Below are positions 31,653 to 44,200 of a stretch of DNA of 64,000 nucleotides, in pieces. Origin of the DNA: Phocoena phocoena. Taxonomy: Eukaryota > Chordata > Mammalia > Artiodactyla > Phocoenidae. The notes below the pieces were generated by a model, which saw only the letters and a list, made by a program, of their open reading frames with translations, searched no databases and was not told the DNA's origin. Position 1 is the first letter of the stretch; each line of letters begins with the position of its first letter. A program made the translations under genes and the position numbers. Location of the stretch: positions 39,698,879 to 39,762,878 of the forward strand of contig NC_089238.1 of NCBI RefSeq assembly GCF_963924675.1, written 5' to 3'.

Positions 31653-32400
31653 CTTTACACAAAAGCTTGTAACAAGCGTTCAAGCAGTCTTATTCATAAT
31701 AGCCAAAAAGCAGAAACAACCCAAATGTCCATCAACTGATGAATGGATAAACAAATGTGGAATATCTACACATTAGAATATTACTCAGCCATAAAAGAAT
31801 AATGAAGTACTGATAGATACACAGCATGGGTGAACCTTGAAAACATTACACTAAGTGAAAGAATCCAGTCACAAAAGACCAAATATTGTTTGATTCCATT
31901 TACAGAAGATGTCCAGAAAAGGCAAATCCATAGAGACAGAAAGTAGATTCCTGGTTGCCAGGGGCTGGGGGCAGAAGAGAACTGGGAGTGACTGCTAATG
32001 GGGTACTGGGTTTCTTTTGGGGTGATGCAAATGTTCTGGGATGAGATAACGGTGATTGATGCACAACTTTGTGAATATACTAGAAAAAAAGAAACAGTAC
32101 ATAAAGGTTCTTACATCTATAAAATTCTAGAAAAGTCCCAACAAATCTATACTGACAGAATCCAGATCGTCAGTTGCCTGGGGAGGGGAGATAGGCAGGG
32201 GATACAAAGGGGCATAAGACAAGTTTGGGGGGTGATAAATACGTTCAATATTTTGATTGTGGTGATGTTTTCACAAATGTATACATATGTCAAATACTGT
32301 CAAACTGTATACCTTAAACATACACAATTTATTGTATACCACCTATTCTTCAATAAAACTTTAAAAAATACATAAAGCTCAATAAAGCCTTTTTTTTTTT
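31653..32400 (+). mobile_element. Older L1 relic, right part and 3' end
   Basis: Resumes with agcagtcttattcataatag and runs through gaccaaatattgtttgattc and gttgccaggggctggggg to ttcttcaataaaactttaaa. With 29760-30623 it forms one element split twice. Confidence 0.8.
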
Positions 32401-34139
32401 TTTAAGAGGGGTAACTCTATTGTTGTTGTTTGTCATGGAGAAGATGATATTTGGATTGAATTTCAGGAAGCTTTAAGGACTAGAGTTTCTTTGGGAGGTG
32501 GAATTCCAGGCAGTAGCATGGCACACGCAAGGGCCCTGTGGCCTGACAGAGCCCTGTGCGTGTAGGGAACTCACTCCCCCAGCACAGCTGGAGCTGAAGG
32601 GTGAGAAGCAGGACTGCAGCGGGCAGCAGGGTCTTGAATACCCAGCTGAGGAACTTGGACCTTGTCCCAAAGAGCAAAAGATGTTGGTCATCAGGCAGGA
32701 CCTGGCACCAAACAGCAGACCAGTGAAAACACAGGCGGGGTGGGGTGAGACTACGTATGACCCTCCCAGAGGGAGGGCCATAGTGAGAGTCCCAGAGCTG
32801 AGGCCCTGCAGCGCTGGCCTACAGGGTGGGAAAGGGTGGCAACCCATCCCTATCCAGCCTCCCTTGTCACCAGGAGTCCAGACCCTCCAAACCCCACCAC
32901 GCTAACCCCAGTCTTCCCTCACTCCAGCCAACGACCACCATGTGTTTCCTGTGAGTGACCACAGCCAGGACTCAAAAGCAGAAGGAAACTTTCCCAGAAG
33001 TACAAACAGAGTGGGAGGACCTGCTCTCAGAAGTGGTCCTTCAGCCCAAGGCAGGGGAATCCCTGATGATGGCCAGATTCTCACACACAAGGGGGTACAG
33101 AAACAGCCCAAGCCTTTGAAGAGCCGTCCATACAGACAAACAGACCCCCAGTTTCCTCCTCTCCGCTGGCAGGATTGCCACAGCACCACCCTGCCCTCCC
33201 TGCCCACAGGCTTGTTAGAACCGTACATAAACTGAGTTAACAGGCTCAGAGACAGCCCTGTGCCTGTGAGCGTGAGCCCCAGGGCTGGGGAGGGTTGATT
33301 TGGGCCAGGTAAAGTCTCTCGTTTCCCTCCTGGTTCTCAGTGGCATGGCAGGTGGATGAAGCTGGGGGACCCCCAAGACCTCCACCAGCTGTGATCAGTT
33401 TCCCCCAGTCTGCCTTGAGTTCTCCCTGGCAGCTTCCTTCCCCAAGACCAGCTCAGACCCCCACCACCTAGCTGGACTGTGCCCATAAGATCTGCCTCAC
33501 AGGCCACAGAGGGCAGGGTCTGGAGACAGCTGAGGGGCCTGGAGAACGGCCAGAGCCCTGTTTGCCCCATCAAGAGGCAGGATCAAGCGGCTCCTGACCC
33601 ACCTTCCTGCCCCACAGATGGCAAAGCCTCCGATCCATTGTTCTCTGGGACACTCGATGCAGGACGCAAGCAACGCGAGGCCCAGAGGTAAGAAGTCCTG
33701 GCTTCCGTGTAGCAAGCTCTCTGCCAGACTCAGGCTTGCCCTCCAATCAGGGAGGAAGGGCCCTTGGTCCCATCCTGCCACTCCCGGCTCACTGGGCCAC
33801 CCTGGAGCAAGGCCTTGACCTCTCTGGGCTTCTGCAGGAGATGAGGGTACACAAGGCTTGGTCAACAGGGTAACAGAGACAGATGATTCCAGATCATGGA
33901 GGAGAAAGGGGCTGCCCCCAGGCCTGGCCCTCCTCTGGCCCAGCTGTACCCCTCAGCCCACTTGTGCACCCACAAACATACATGGCCACATCAATGAGGG
34001 CGTCTTACACGGTCCACGCGAGCTCTGGCACATGCACGTGTAGCCACACGGCTGCCAAACAAACGCTGCGCACATGCAGAGGCCGCGCTCACACCCTCAC
34101 ACGCGCGCCCCCCGCCATCAACTTCTCTGTGGCGTCACT
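32401..34139. other. Intergenic sequence without recognised gene
   Basis: Old L2-like repeat at about 32440-32710, the remainder unassigned GC-rich DNA. Frames up to 135 codons (32498-32905) show no domain and are opposed by equally long antisense frames. Confidence 0.4.
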
Positions 34140-34315
34140 GTCATGACTAACGTTTATCGAGTGGCTACTGTATGACAGAGACAGCTCTGTGCACTTTACT
34201 TGAACCTTCTCAATGAATCCTTCCAGCAACCCCACGAGGAAGGCACGCAATCACTCCCATTTTACAGACCGGGAAACTGAGGCACCAAAGGTGCGTCCAG
34301 GATCAGCGGGACGGT
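34140..34315 (-). repeat. MIR SINE, antisense
   Basis: cgtttatcgagtggctactg, tctgtgcactttacttgaac and gggaaactgaggcaccaaag. Confidence 0.7.
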
Positions 34316-35104
34316 AAGCAGCAGGCGTGCCCGGGACCTCAACCCTCACGTCAGGCTGCTCCTGGGTACCCCTCAGCCCCGAGCTCAAACACCGCTTCCT
34401 AACAGCCTGCCCGGATGTGGTGGGAGAAAAGTGAGAAACATCTGGGAAAGTGCTGTGCAGATAAGGTATTGTTCTCACTGTCGGGAATTCAATCCCTGTT
34501 CAATCGGTCCCTTCCTGGCCAAGGAAAGGCCTCACTTAGTCCAGCTCCAGCAACTGTACACTCAACAGCCACAGCTTGTGGCTCCCCAGCCTGGCCATAG
34601 ACCACCAGACTGGACGGGGCGAATCACCTAAAATTCAGGGCTCCTCGGGGCCCGCCCAGTGAGAGGTCCCCTGGGGTCCCCAGTGTGGCTTGAAAGGCCC
34701 CGGCCGCCTGGCTTCACTCCAGCCAGTCCCTGATTTCCCCCACCCAGCAGCTCAACGCTTCCACCCAGGGAATGGCCTCTCCTTCCCAAACAGGCCTCTG
34801 TGCCTCTGACCTTGCTGTTCTCTCTTCCTGGCCAGTCCTTCCTCTTGCCCTGCCCATCTTCTGGCAGCTCCCCAGGCTACCTCCTCCAAGCACCCCCAGC
34901 ACAAGGCACACACCTCTGTCGCCAACCTGGCTCCACCAGTGCTGCTTACACTGGTCTGACACATCGAAAGTGGGGACCCAGCCCAGTCACCTCTGCGTCC
35001 CCCGTGCCCACCACAGAGCTAGACAAAGCCTGCACATCATGAAATGTATTTTTTTAAACAATAAACAAGCACAAAACACTATCAAACAATGACATGCTGC
35101 CTGG
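34316..35104. other. Intergenic sequence with L2 remains
   Basis: 34700-34900 reads like an L2 3' region (cttccctggccagtccttcc-type pyrimidine-rich words). No gene. Confidence 0.4.
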
Positions 35105-35305
35105 AGTAGGATGATGATGTAGAGTGAGCACTCAACTGGGAACTGGAAGACAAGGGTTGGAATCCTGGCTCCGCTGCTCAGGAGCTGTGTGACCTTGGGC
35201 AAGTTACTCAGCTTCTCTGAGCCTCAGCTCCCTCATCAGGGAAATGGGAATATGAATAGTACCTACACTTCTCAGGGCTGTAGTGAGGAATCATTATATA
35301 AGAGG
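35105..35305 (+). repeat. MIR SINE, near complete
   Basis: gttggaatcctggctccgct, ctgtgtgaccttgggcaagt, gagcctcagctccctcatca and gggctgtagtgaggaatcat. Confidence 0.8.
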
Positions 35306-35471
35306 GGAGGAGCCCAGTAGGCTTTGGAACTGAATGAGTGGGGTACAGGTGAGATGGGATCTTTCCAAGGGGCAAGATGCTTTCCAGAATGGGAGTTTAG
35401 CAGGGCTGGACGGAGGGGTGGTGCTGGGTTGGGCTAACAGAGGTAGGAACGAAGAGCATCCTGGGTGCAAG

Positions 35472-36025
35472 GGAAACCGTGCAACTCAGGTTGGGACTTG
35501 AGCCCCAGGGGCCGGGACTCGAACCCAGCCAAATCCCAGACTAGGACTTGAACCCATGTTCTTTCAACTGAGATCACACACCACCTGGTCTCAGGACTTA
35601 ATGAAGCTCAGGTCCTTGATGTCTCATTGCAGAAACAATTCAGTGAGAGACAAAGCGGTAGGTAAGAAGTGGATTTCTTTATAGAGAAATACACTCCACA
35701 GAGTGTGGGCCATCTCAGTTTTTATAGGGGTGGGTACTTTCATAGGTTAATGAGTGGGAGGAGTATTGCAGCTATTTTGGGGAAGGGTTGGGGATTTCGA
35801 GGAATTTCGTCACCGCCCACTTTTTGACCTTTATGGTCAGCCTTGGATGGAACTGTCATGGCGCCTGTGGGTGTATTACAATGAGCATATACTGAGGGCT
35901 CAAGGTCAGTGGAAGTCAACTTCTCTGCCATCTTGGACCTATTTGGTTCTAAACAGTTTATGTCGTGTCCTTGGGCTACGTCATCCTTTCAAAGGTTGTG
36001 CCCTGGCCCCTTCCCTCCTGTTTCA
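35472..36025 (-). repeat. Solo LTR (ERV1-like), copy B, antisense
   Basis: 554 bp homologous to 15724-16307 in reverse orientation. CAAG is duplicated directly outside both ends (35468-35471 and 36026-36029). The retroviral 3' end reads CC where CA is expected, a likely point change. As with copy A there is no internal region. Its own target duplication shows that it inserted independently of copy A. Confidence 0.85.
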
Positions 36026-36234
36026 CAAGGACAGCACAGGCAAAGGCCCGGAGGCAGGCGGCTGCGGCAGCTCAGCCTAAGGTGGGCCTGGGGTGTTCAG
36101 CAGGGCTCAGAACGTTCGCGGGAGCCCTGGCTTGAGGTGGGCAGTGCTGCCCTGGGCTAGCTACTCAGTGCTGTAAAAGGGGCAGAGCCGTACGCCCCCT
36201 CAAGGTCGCCCTGCGTATTAAAAATAAGGCTCAG

Positions 36235-36437
36235 GGCTTCCCTGGTGGCGCAGTGGTTGAGAGTCCGCCTGCCGATGCAGGGGACACGGGTTCGTGCCCC
36301 GGTCCGGGAAGGTCCCACATGCCGCGGAGCGGCTGGGCCGGTGAGCCATGGCCGCTGAGCCTGCGCGTCCGGAGCCTGTGCTCCGTAACGGGAGAGACCA
36401 CGACAGTGAGGGGCCCGCGTACCGCAAAAAGAATAAA
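36235..36437 (+). mobile_element. CHR-2-type SINE with target duplication
   Basis: Short-form SINE flanked by AAAATAAGGCTCAG (36221-36234) and AAAATAAGTCTCAG (36438-36451). Confidence 0.93.
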
Positions 36438-36451
36438 AAAATAAGTCTCAG

Positions 36452-38344
36452 AGCCTGGGCCCGGACATACACATAATAGGTTGGTGACTGTAATTAAGTC
36501 CACCCCAGTCTCAGAGTTTATCAAGGGACAGCCTCCTTCACCTCCCTGGGTCCCCACCCCCAGCCGGCACAGAGCTGGGCCCCCAGCAGGGCTGAGAGGC
36601 TGACTGACTGATTCAGTGCCTCCTTGAAGCCTCTGAGAAAAGGACCCACTATGTGCTGGAATATACCACGGACCACAGCTACACGCTACACTCGCCCCTC
36701 GCCCGGGTCTGCCTCAACGTGCCGGCGACTCATGCACGCACTCATCCATGCTCTCATTCGCGCATTCATTCGTTCAATGACCCCGGCTCTGGGCCCACCC
36801 TGAGCTCAGCTCTGAGTGCCCAGAGGTGAGTCCAGCCCAGCCCCTGCTTGGAGCAGAGCTCCCTGTTCCTTTCGGAGCCACAGCTGAAGGTGAGACTCCT
36901 CCCCTGCCCCTCCTCCCTCCTGAGCCCCTGCAGGCTACCCTACACCAACCCCGCCTTCCGTTTCCTCGGAAGGTTGGGTTCACTGCCCTCTCCACAGCCA
37001 GGGTGCCTTCCCCAAATCCCTGCTGCACCAACGGCCAAAGTGCTTTCCTTTCGTCTAAAATCCAGCAGGCTGCTCACACAGCGCCCTGCACTCGGGCTCA
37101 CGGGTAACACAGCCCTCTCCTGCCCACCCCACGCCCGCCCCCAGTGGGCAGCCTGGGAGCCCAGGGCACTCAACTGTCCTCTCTGTCCCCCCAGCACAGG
37201 GAAAGTCTGAGCCTCAGGTACCCACACTCCTCAGCAACTGCAGGTTTCGGCCAATCATCTGGAGAAAAGAGGAAGGAAATGGAAAGTATTTCAGCCAGCA
37301 CATCAAGCTGCGGACAGAACCACGGAGTGTGTCCCAGGCACTCTCACAGGAGCAGCCTCGCTTTAGCCCTCCCTACGTGTTCTGCGACACCATGTGCTGT
37401 GCTCACGCTCTCTGCCAGGGCTTTGCCTACAGGTGTGGGGCCACCCCGTACAGGGGTGAAGAGCCCTACACACCCACACATCCCCTGCAGAAGTTGCAGA
37501 TCGGATCCACAGTGGGCTGGCTGCCCTTCTAGGAGCCCACGGTTTCAAGTCCACGTTTATGGAGCGCTCCCCCCGTGCTGTGCGCCCACCAGGAACAGAC
37601 ACGCAAAGGAGACACAATCCAGGCGCAGGGAAGAGAGAGAAGCAGATGAGCGAGGTGCTGGGCCGTGAAGGGGGTCTGTGTAAAAGGCTTCAGGGGCCCG
37701 GAGGAGGAAGCGGAATGGCGGAGGAGAGGGCGGAGGAGACAAGCTCTGGGGGGAGCAGGGGATGGGGGCTCTGCAGGCATGTGAGGGGGGCAGAGGAAGC
37801 AGCCCAGTGAGCGGAAGAGTGTGGGCAAAGACCCGGCGGCCCGGCTTCCCTGTGCCATCCTCGGGCCTCCCACACTGTGGGGAAGAAGGAACGGGATCGC
37901 TTGCTGAGAAGCCCCTGCTGTGCGCCAGGCAGGAAAGCTTGGTGGGTGAGGAGGTGGCCTCTGGACACAGAGGCCTGGCTGGGAATTTCCAGTCCACCAC
38001 TGACAAGCTCTGTGATCTTGGGAGCACTTAGTTCCCAGGCTATGCTTCCCCATCTGTATAATGGGAATAACAACAGAACCCTCCCCCAGGGTTGTCCTGA
38101 GGATTGAAAGGGGTGTCCCACGGAGGGAGAGCTCCCAGGCCAGGGTCCTCCAATGTGAGCGTGCAAGCATGTGGCCTAGGAGCTACATACGTGTAGGTCT
38201 CAGGGTTCCATTGCCAGCCATTCTGCCTCTGCCGCCCTGCTGGGGCCTATGAATCTGCATTTTCAACACGCGCTCCCCAGACGATTCTGAGACAGGTGGC
38301 CAGAGGACCACACTTTGAGAAATACCTGTTCAACGCATGTGTGC
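36452..38344. other. Intergenic sequence with MIR and MER20 traces
   Basis: Many overlapping GC-driven frames exist at 36770-38170 (up to 213 codons antisense at 37529-38170) without family signal. MIR at about 37990-38115; MER20-like ggccagaggaccacactttg at 38230-38330. Confidence 0.4.
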
Positions 38345-40979
38345 TGTTACGATCATTTATTTTCATTGTCTCGTCTGCTGCTCCGACAGCCCTGCAAAGT
38401 CTGAACTGGTGACTGATTTCACAGGTGAGGAAAGGGGTTCAGAGCGGCAGGCTCCAGGTCACACAGCCAGTGACAAGCTGGCATAGAATCTGCACCCCCA
38501 AGCCTGAACCCCTCCAAGCAAGATGTCATAGGGCCCCCTCCCCGGTCAACTTATGTCCTGGCAGAGGCCTTGTTATCACACTCCCCAGCCCACCCACACC
38601 GCCTCCATTGTCACTTCCCCCTCCAGCTACTAATCAGGTCCCACAGACCATCCCGTTTCCTGCCGGCCCTCGGGCTGCCTCCTTTGCCCCTGATGGTACC
38701 TTCCTGGCCTTGTGTCCTCCCGTCACCTCCTCTGCCTCCAGAGGGGTTGGAATCGGGGCTGGGCAGTGGCAGAAATCGGGCAGGAGACCCTGAGGGGACC
38801 CTCAGGGGCACGAGCTTCCCTCCGTGGCCTGGACTACCTCTCTGTGGAGGACCCATCCCCACCCCCCGGGGCACACGCCCAGATGACCAGCCCCTTGTTT
38901 ACTAATGACAGGAACAGCGGGGTTTCAGGGCAGAGTCAACTTCCTCCCAGACTGAGATCACAAAGGGATGGTGCCAGGACAAACCCCATCCCTGTCTGCC
39001 ACCAGGGCTGAGTCTGAGACCCAGCAGGAAGTGATGCCCGGGCCTGGACCGACCTCACGGGCACACAGACCACAAGGGCAGGCAGTCGGCACGGGCGGGT
39101 GTGAGAAGTCAGGCTGAGGCACGAGGGACGGAGCCCTGAGCCGGTCCTGGCTTCTCTGTGGCCACCCCACCCCCTGGCAGGAGAAGGCAGAGTTAATCCT
39201 GTTGGAGAAAAAAGTGCTGAGCTTTTGTTTGTTCATTCCGCGAACAGCCAGTGATGTGCGGCTTCCCGCGCAGAGGCCCGCCTCAGGACCATCCTCCCTC
39301 CAGCGCCATCTGCCTTCCCTGCTGCTGGAGTCCCCTCAGCACACAAACATGCCAGCACTGCTTTAAAACAAAACCTAAAAGCCGCCCATCTCTCTGCTCC
39401 ATTCACTGCAAGTCTGAGGGAAGGAGCCGGGATCACACGCCTCTGTTTCCTGATCCCCCTGCACCAGCCGCCCCCCTCAGTCCCTCATGTCGACTCCTTT
39501 CCCTTTAACCTGCTCTGGTCACAGCCATCAGGGACCTCCCACTTCCAGATCCAGTGGTCAAGTCTCAGTGCCCACCTTTCCCAGGCTGACCCAGCCAACA
39601 CCCCTGGCTTCCCTCCTTCCTCCCTGGGCTCTCTCCGAAGGAATCTACAGATCTCAAGAGGCCCGGGGCCTCCCTCCCTGTTAGCTCGTCCACTGCCAAG
39701 GCCTCAGGTGCCAGCCATACGCTCAGGGCTTCCAAAACTCACCTCCAGGCTGAGTGTCTCCAACTGTATCCACCCTGTCTCCCACTGTCTCCAACTGTAT
39801 CCACTAAATCCACCCCTGTCCCCAACTGTATCCACCTATATCCAACTATCTACCTCCATCTCCAGCTGCCAATCTGACATGCCACTTGGGTGTCTAAAAG
39901 CCATCTCAAACTCAACATGCCTGGAACAGGGAAATCTTTATCTTCCCCTCCCCCCAAAATACCCTCCCACTCCATTCCCCATCTCCACACCAGTGTCCAC
40001 TGACTTAGTGCCCCTGGGCAAGGCTCTCTCCCTCTCAGGTCTCTGTTTGCCCAGCTGTATAAAGAGAACCAGTTCGGGACTTCCCAGCCATTCATCCATC
40101 CATGGAAAAACACGGGCAACTAGGCAAAGATTCCCACTACTTGCCCTGGGAGATTCCAAATCAGTTGGACTGGGGTGGGGCCCCGGTACCTGCAGTTTGT
40201 AAAACCTCCTCTTGTAACTCTCATGATTCACAGAACCCGAGCGCCTTCTGCCCGCAGCTTCTTGGTTCTAAGGGTCCCTGGTCCTGCCTTCAGCTTCCCC
40301 ATCTTCCACGCCCCTCTTGGACTCTTGTTTATCTCAACAGCCATGTGAGGCTGAGGTCATATTATCCCCATTTTACTGAAGAGGAAACTGAGGCTGGGGT
40401 GGAGGTGCATGACTGGCCCATCAGGCACCTGGCTCCGCCTGATATTCCTAAACCCAGAGGGCGCACCCCTAACCCCCAACACCCAGGCTGGCACCTTACA
40501 GCTGGAACCCAGGCCCACGCCCACCAGAAGTCAATCCAGTTCACAGACCCAGGAGCTGCAGCCTGTTCCCATCTCCTACCCACCCCACCGCAGGGGCCCC
40601 TGAGGCCTCCCCAGCCACTGCAAAGTCTGCCCCTCCCCCAGCATGTCATGGAGTCACCTGGGAAAATCTGGCTCTGGGCCCAGGGTGACCCAGGCTGGAT
40701 TTCTGGCTGTGCTACGCCCCAGCTGAGTAGACAAGCACCTCAAACTTGCTGAATTTTTAGTGTCATGAGCTATAAAGTGGGGGTGACGGCACCTGCCCTC
40801 GGGGTCACGAGGAAGATGAACGAAGCCCCTCGGCAGGTGTTGGGCTCAAAGCCCCAGAGCTGAGGCCTGGGGTTGGGGCCCGAGTTAAGCGTCCCGGCCA
40901 AGTCCAGGGCTAGGCCTCCATGGGGACGGCCCAGCTGGGCCGAGGAGGCCGCCCACCACGGGGCCTGCCTCTCTGCAGC
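38345..40979. other. Intergenic sequence upstream of CDH5; MIR, L2 and a minisatellite
   Basis: MIR pieces near 38345-38490, 40320-40400 and 40650-40830. L2 words occur near 39890-40000. A loose repeat of tccaactgtatccac units spans about 39757-39855. Confidence 0.45.
39757..39855. repeat. Irregular minisatellite (ccaactgtatccac units)
   Basis: The phrase caactgtatccac occurs three times and related ctccaact or tatccaact words fill the rest, with variable spacing. Probably grown from an L2 segment. Confidence 0.6.
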
Positions 40980-41090
40980 CAGCCCGGCCCTCACAAACGA
41001 ACAATAACAGGAAACCATCCTTGGTGGGGGTGGGGGGGGTGCACATGGGCCAGGGCCAGCTGGAAAACCTGAAGGGGCGGCGGCCAGGCC
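40980..41090 (+). promoter_or_regulatory. CDH5: Candidate CDH5 proximal promoter
   Basis: TATA-less. An ETS-type CAGGAAAC (41008-41015) is followed by a GT box (ggtgggggtggggggg, 41023-41039) and a GC box (ggggcggcgg, about 41076). VE-cadherin promoters are known to rely on GT-rich Sp1/Sp3 and ETS sites, which supports the assignment. The position is about 11.5 kb before the first coding exon, as expected for a gene with a long first intron. No alignment was possible. Confidence 0.5.
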
Positions 41091-41215
41091 TCCCTTACCG
41101 CCGGGTGGGGCTCCCCTCCAGAGGCTGTTGGCCGAGCTCTGCACAGTTCCACGGCACGCTCAGCCCCGGCTGGACAGCCAGACGGAACGGACACACCTCT
41201 CAGCCCACAGGCAAG
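41091..41215 (+). other. CDH5: Candidate CDH5 non-coding exon 1 (5' UTR)
   Basis: Exon-like stretch (gctctgcacagttccacggc ... cagcccacaggcaag) ending in a strong donor, CAAG|GTGAGTGAG, at 41215/41216. It contains no ATG opening a frame into exon 2. The start is a guess from promoter spacing. Human CDH5 has a non-coding first exon, so one is expected here. Confidence 0.5.
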
Positions 41216-44200
41216 GTGAGTGAGGGTCCTTGACTTCCCCATATGTAGAACGGTCATCATCGGCTCCCAGGGAAGCGCCACTCCTTGGGGTAGACTGGGT
41301 CTCCTGGCTCACAACAGAGCTGGGAAAGGTGCGCCCAGGGGTGGTGCCGCGGACACGAAGGGATGTTCTCGGGGAAGGGGTAAGCTCGGCTCTCCCACAG
41401 GTAGACTCCCAGACTCAAGGGCCCACTGGCTTCTGTGGGTGCTGGGCTCAGATGCTCAGAGGACAGGATTCCGCCTGAGTCGCCCAGCACACCAGGGGCA
41501 GAGGACTGGCACCCAAGTGGTGCCCCTTCCCCCACGAGAGAGGATTTACCACGGATGACATCATCCCGTCCCCTCGAAGGCTCTGTGCTGGGATTGGGAG
41601 AGAAGCCCTGGAAGGGGAGCTTGGAGCCTCGGCCCTCCCTGTCAGCCACTGCCCCCATTTTCAGTACAGGCAAGCGGAGGCCCTACCTGTGGAATCCCCT
41701 CCCCTCCTTCCCCAGACACCGTAGGGGCCGGTTACGAGCTGCGGAAGCTGTAGTTTTTCTCCCCCAAAACCGAGGTACCCGTAGATTGGGGCCCAAGGGA
41801 CCCAGCAGCCCTCATAATTTTAGAGAAGTTCCCCCCAAAGACTTGGAGGCAGGCGGTCTAGGGTGAGAGCCATCCTGGATACAAATCCCAGCTCTACCAC
41901 TCGCTTCCCGCGTGACTTTGGGAAAATTACTCAGTGTCTCCAAAACTCAGTTTGCTTCTCTGAACAATGGAGATGGCGATTCTTTTTGCGGTTCATCATG
42001 AGACCTGGAAATGATGTCTACAGAAGGCTCTGAAGCACTGGAGCTCACTACTTTATATTACCAGCAAGCCGATGAATTAGATACAGCCTTTCTCCATTTC
42101 TCAGTTGAGGCAACTGAGATTTGGGGCAAGAACTCGTACCCCAAAGCCCAGGCTCTTTCCAGAACCATGCAGCTTCTCATGTGCCAGCCTCCTCATCTGT
42201 AAACTGGAAGAAAGGGTCTTTTCATGAGGCAATTAAAGGAAGCGATATACACACTTGGTACCGGGAACGGATCGTAGGAGGGGAGCTTTAAGAAATCACA
42301 GCTGAATTTACCTGCCACCCAGAGCTGACCATGGCCTGAGTGTCACAAAGGTTTTGACCCCTGAGGTCGGTCAGTCCCCAGTAGGTGAGAGATGCGTCAG
42401 CTCATCCTCCAGCGAGCGCTCTGGGCAGCTACTCCACGCCAAGCACTATGCTTGTTCCTCACCCCCACCCCATGGACATTTCTGCCATGGGTGGTGGGCA
42501 GACAGGATCCTGACAGGAGACGAAGGGCATTCCAGGGGAGGCAGGGAGCCTGGGCAGCTCATTGGACCTGGAGAGGCCAGTGCAGCCAGAAGGTTTTCAG
42601 AGCAGGGAGTGGCAGGAGGGCCAGTGATGCAGAAGGCCATGAGTAAGTAGCAGGACCGAGAATTTTGGTTCATCTTCAGGTGATGGGGAACAGCGGGACC
42701 CTCCCATCTGGCCTGAGTCCAGCCATGTGTGGGTGCCAGCCTGGAGGTGATCAAGGGGCCCAGGAGCTTCTGCGCCCCCAGGCAGCCCTGCTAATTCTGG
42801 CTTCCAGTGGTGAGGGGGTAGGCGAGGGGCCCACCGGCCTTGCAGGGGTTAAGCTGCCCACCCTGCAGTCTAGACCTGAGCGATAGTGCTTCTGAACAAG
42901 GGCCGGACATGGGAGCAGGAAGCTGGAGGGGCCATGCTTATTTTCTCCCATAGCTGGATGACTCACAGCTCTGCTGCTGCCTCGGGGATACACAGTGGAC
43001 ACACTGGCCACTAGCTCAGGGAAAAAAATCTTGAGCCCCTTGCCCATGGGATCCATCCCTTACTACTTCCATCACCTCTCTGCACCCCCTCGGCATCCTT
43101 GAAGCTACTAAAAGAATTCCCATTTGACAGACACGACCACAGAGTCTGAGAGAAGCTGAGCAGCCAGTCCAAGGTCACACAGTTACTATGAGGTGAAAGC
43201 AGGATATGAATGAGGCCAGCCCCTTCTGACCCCACTGCCCTGTCACACTCCATAGGGAAGCCTGGAGAGGGGAGAAGCAGGGGAGGATTGAACCTGACAG
43301 TTCAAGCCACAGAAGCAGGCACCAGGATGAGCCAGGAGCCCAATGATCCTGGGGGAGGAATGTTCTAGGAGACAACTGCTGCCCTCAGTAGCTTAGCTTC
43401 TGGCTGGAGAGATACTGACAAGCCCATCGTAACCCAGATCCAAGCTGATGTTGGGTGGAGAAATCACAGAAGACTCCCTGGAGGAAGAGCAGGAGCCCCA
43501 GAGGATGCTGGGAAGTCTTGGGCCTGCTCTCTGAGCTTCAGTCTTCTAATTTCTCTAGGGCAAGGGATGGACCACATAGTCTCTAAACTGATTCAGGGAC
43601 CTCCAGATTGTCTGCCACAGCATAACTATCAGATTCTGGCAGGTGCAGACACTGGGAGGAGGGGGAAGTAGGGCCCATGCGGCTGGGCCAGGAAGGCAGT
43701 GAATGAGATTTCCTTCTAGAGGAGAACAGACAGGAGCAGGAGGTGGGCCCAGGGCAGAACCAGGAAATGAGGTCAGGTGTGAGTCGGCCAGTCAAGCCCA
43801 CAGCTGCCAGGCCAGGCTGAGTGGGTAGGTGAGGGTTGAGACACCCACACATTTACTAAGCACCTACTGTGTGCTGGGCTTTGTACCCATGATCTCATTC
43901 AATCCTCCATTAGAGATGAGGAAGCTAGAGCTCAGAGAGGGCAAGGAATGGGCCTAAGGCCACACAGCTCATGAGCAAACAGGCAAGTGTGTGAGACTTG
44001 TTGCCGCCAATGACTGCCTCAGAGCCCCAGACAAAGTCAGAAAGCCCAGAAGAGGCTGGAAAAGGCTCTCCCAAGGGTGGGTTTTCTCTCCTTCAAGCTT
44101 TGAGCTGCCCCATTAGGAGATAAGGGAATGACCCAGAGACCCCAGGACAAATTTGTTTCGAATCGTACACTAGGTCTGGTGAATTGGTTGTATCTAGCTC

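Noticed and set aside
15724..36025. The two inverted LTRs as ends of one large provirus
   Set aside because: They point in opposite directions and each has its own different 4-bp duplication, so they are separate solo LTRs.
36770..38170. Overlapping long frames on both strands (up to 213 codons)
   Set aside because: GC-rich DNA gives long frames by chance; there is no domain, no splice logic and no similarity between strands.
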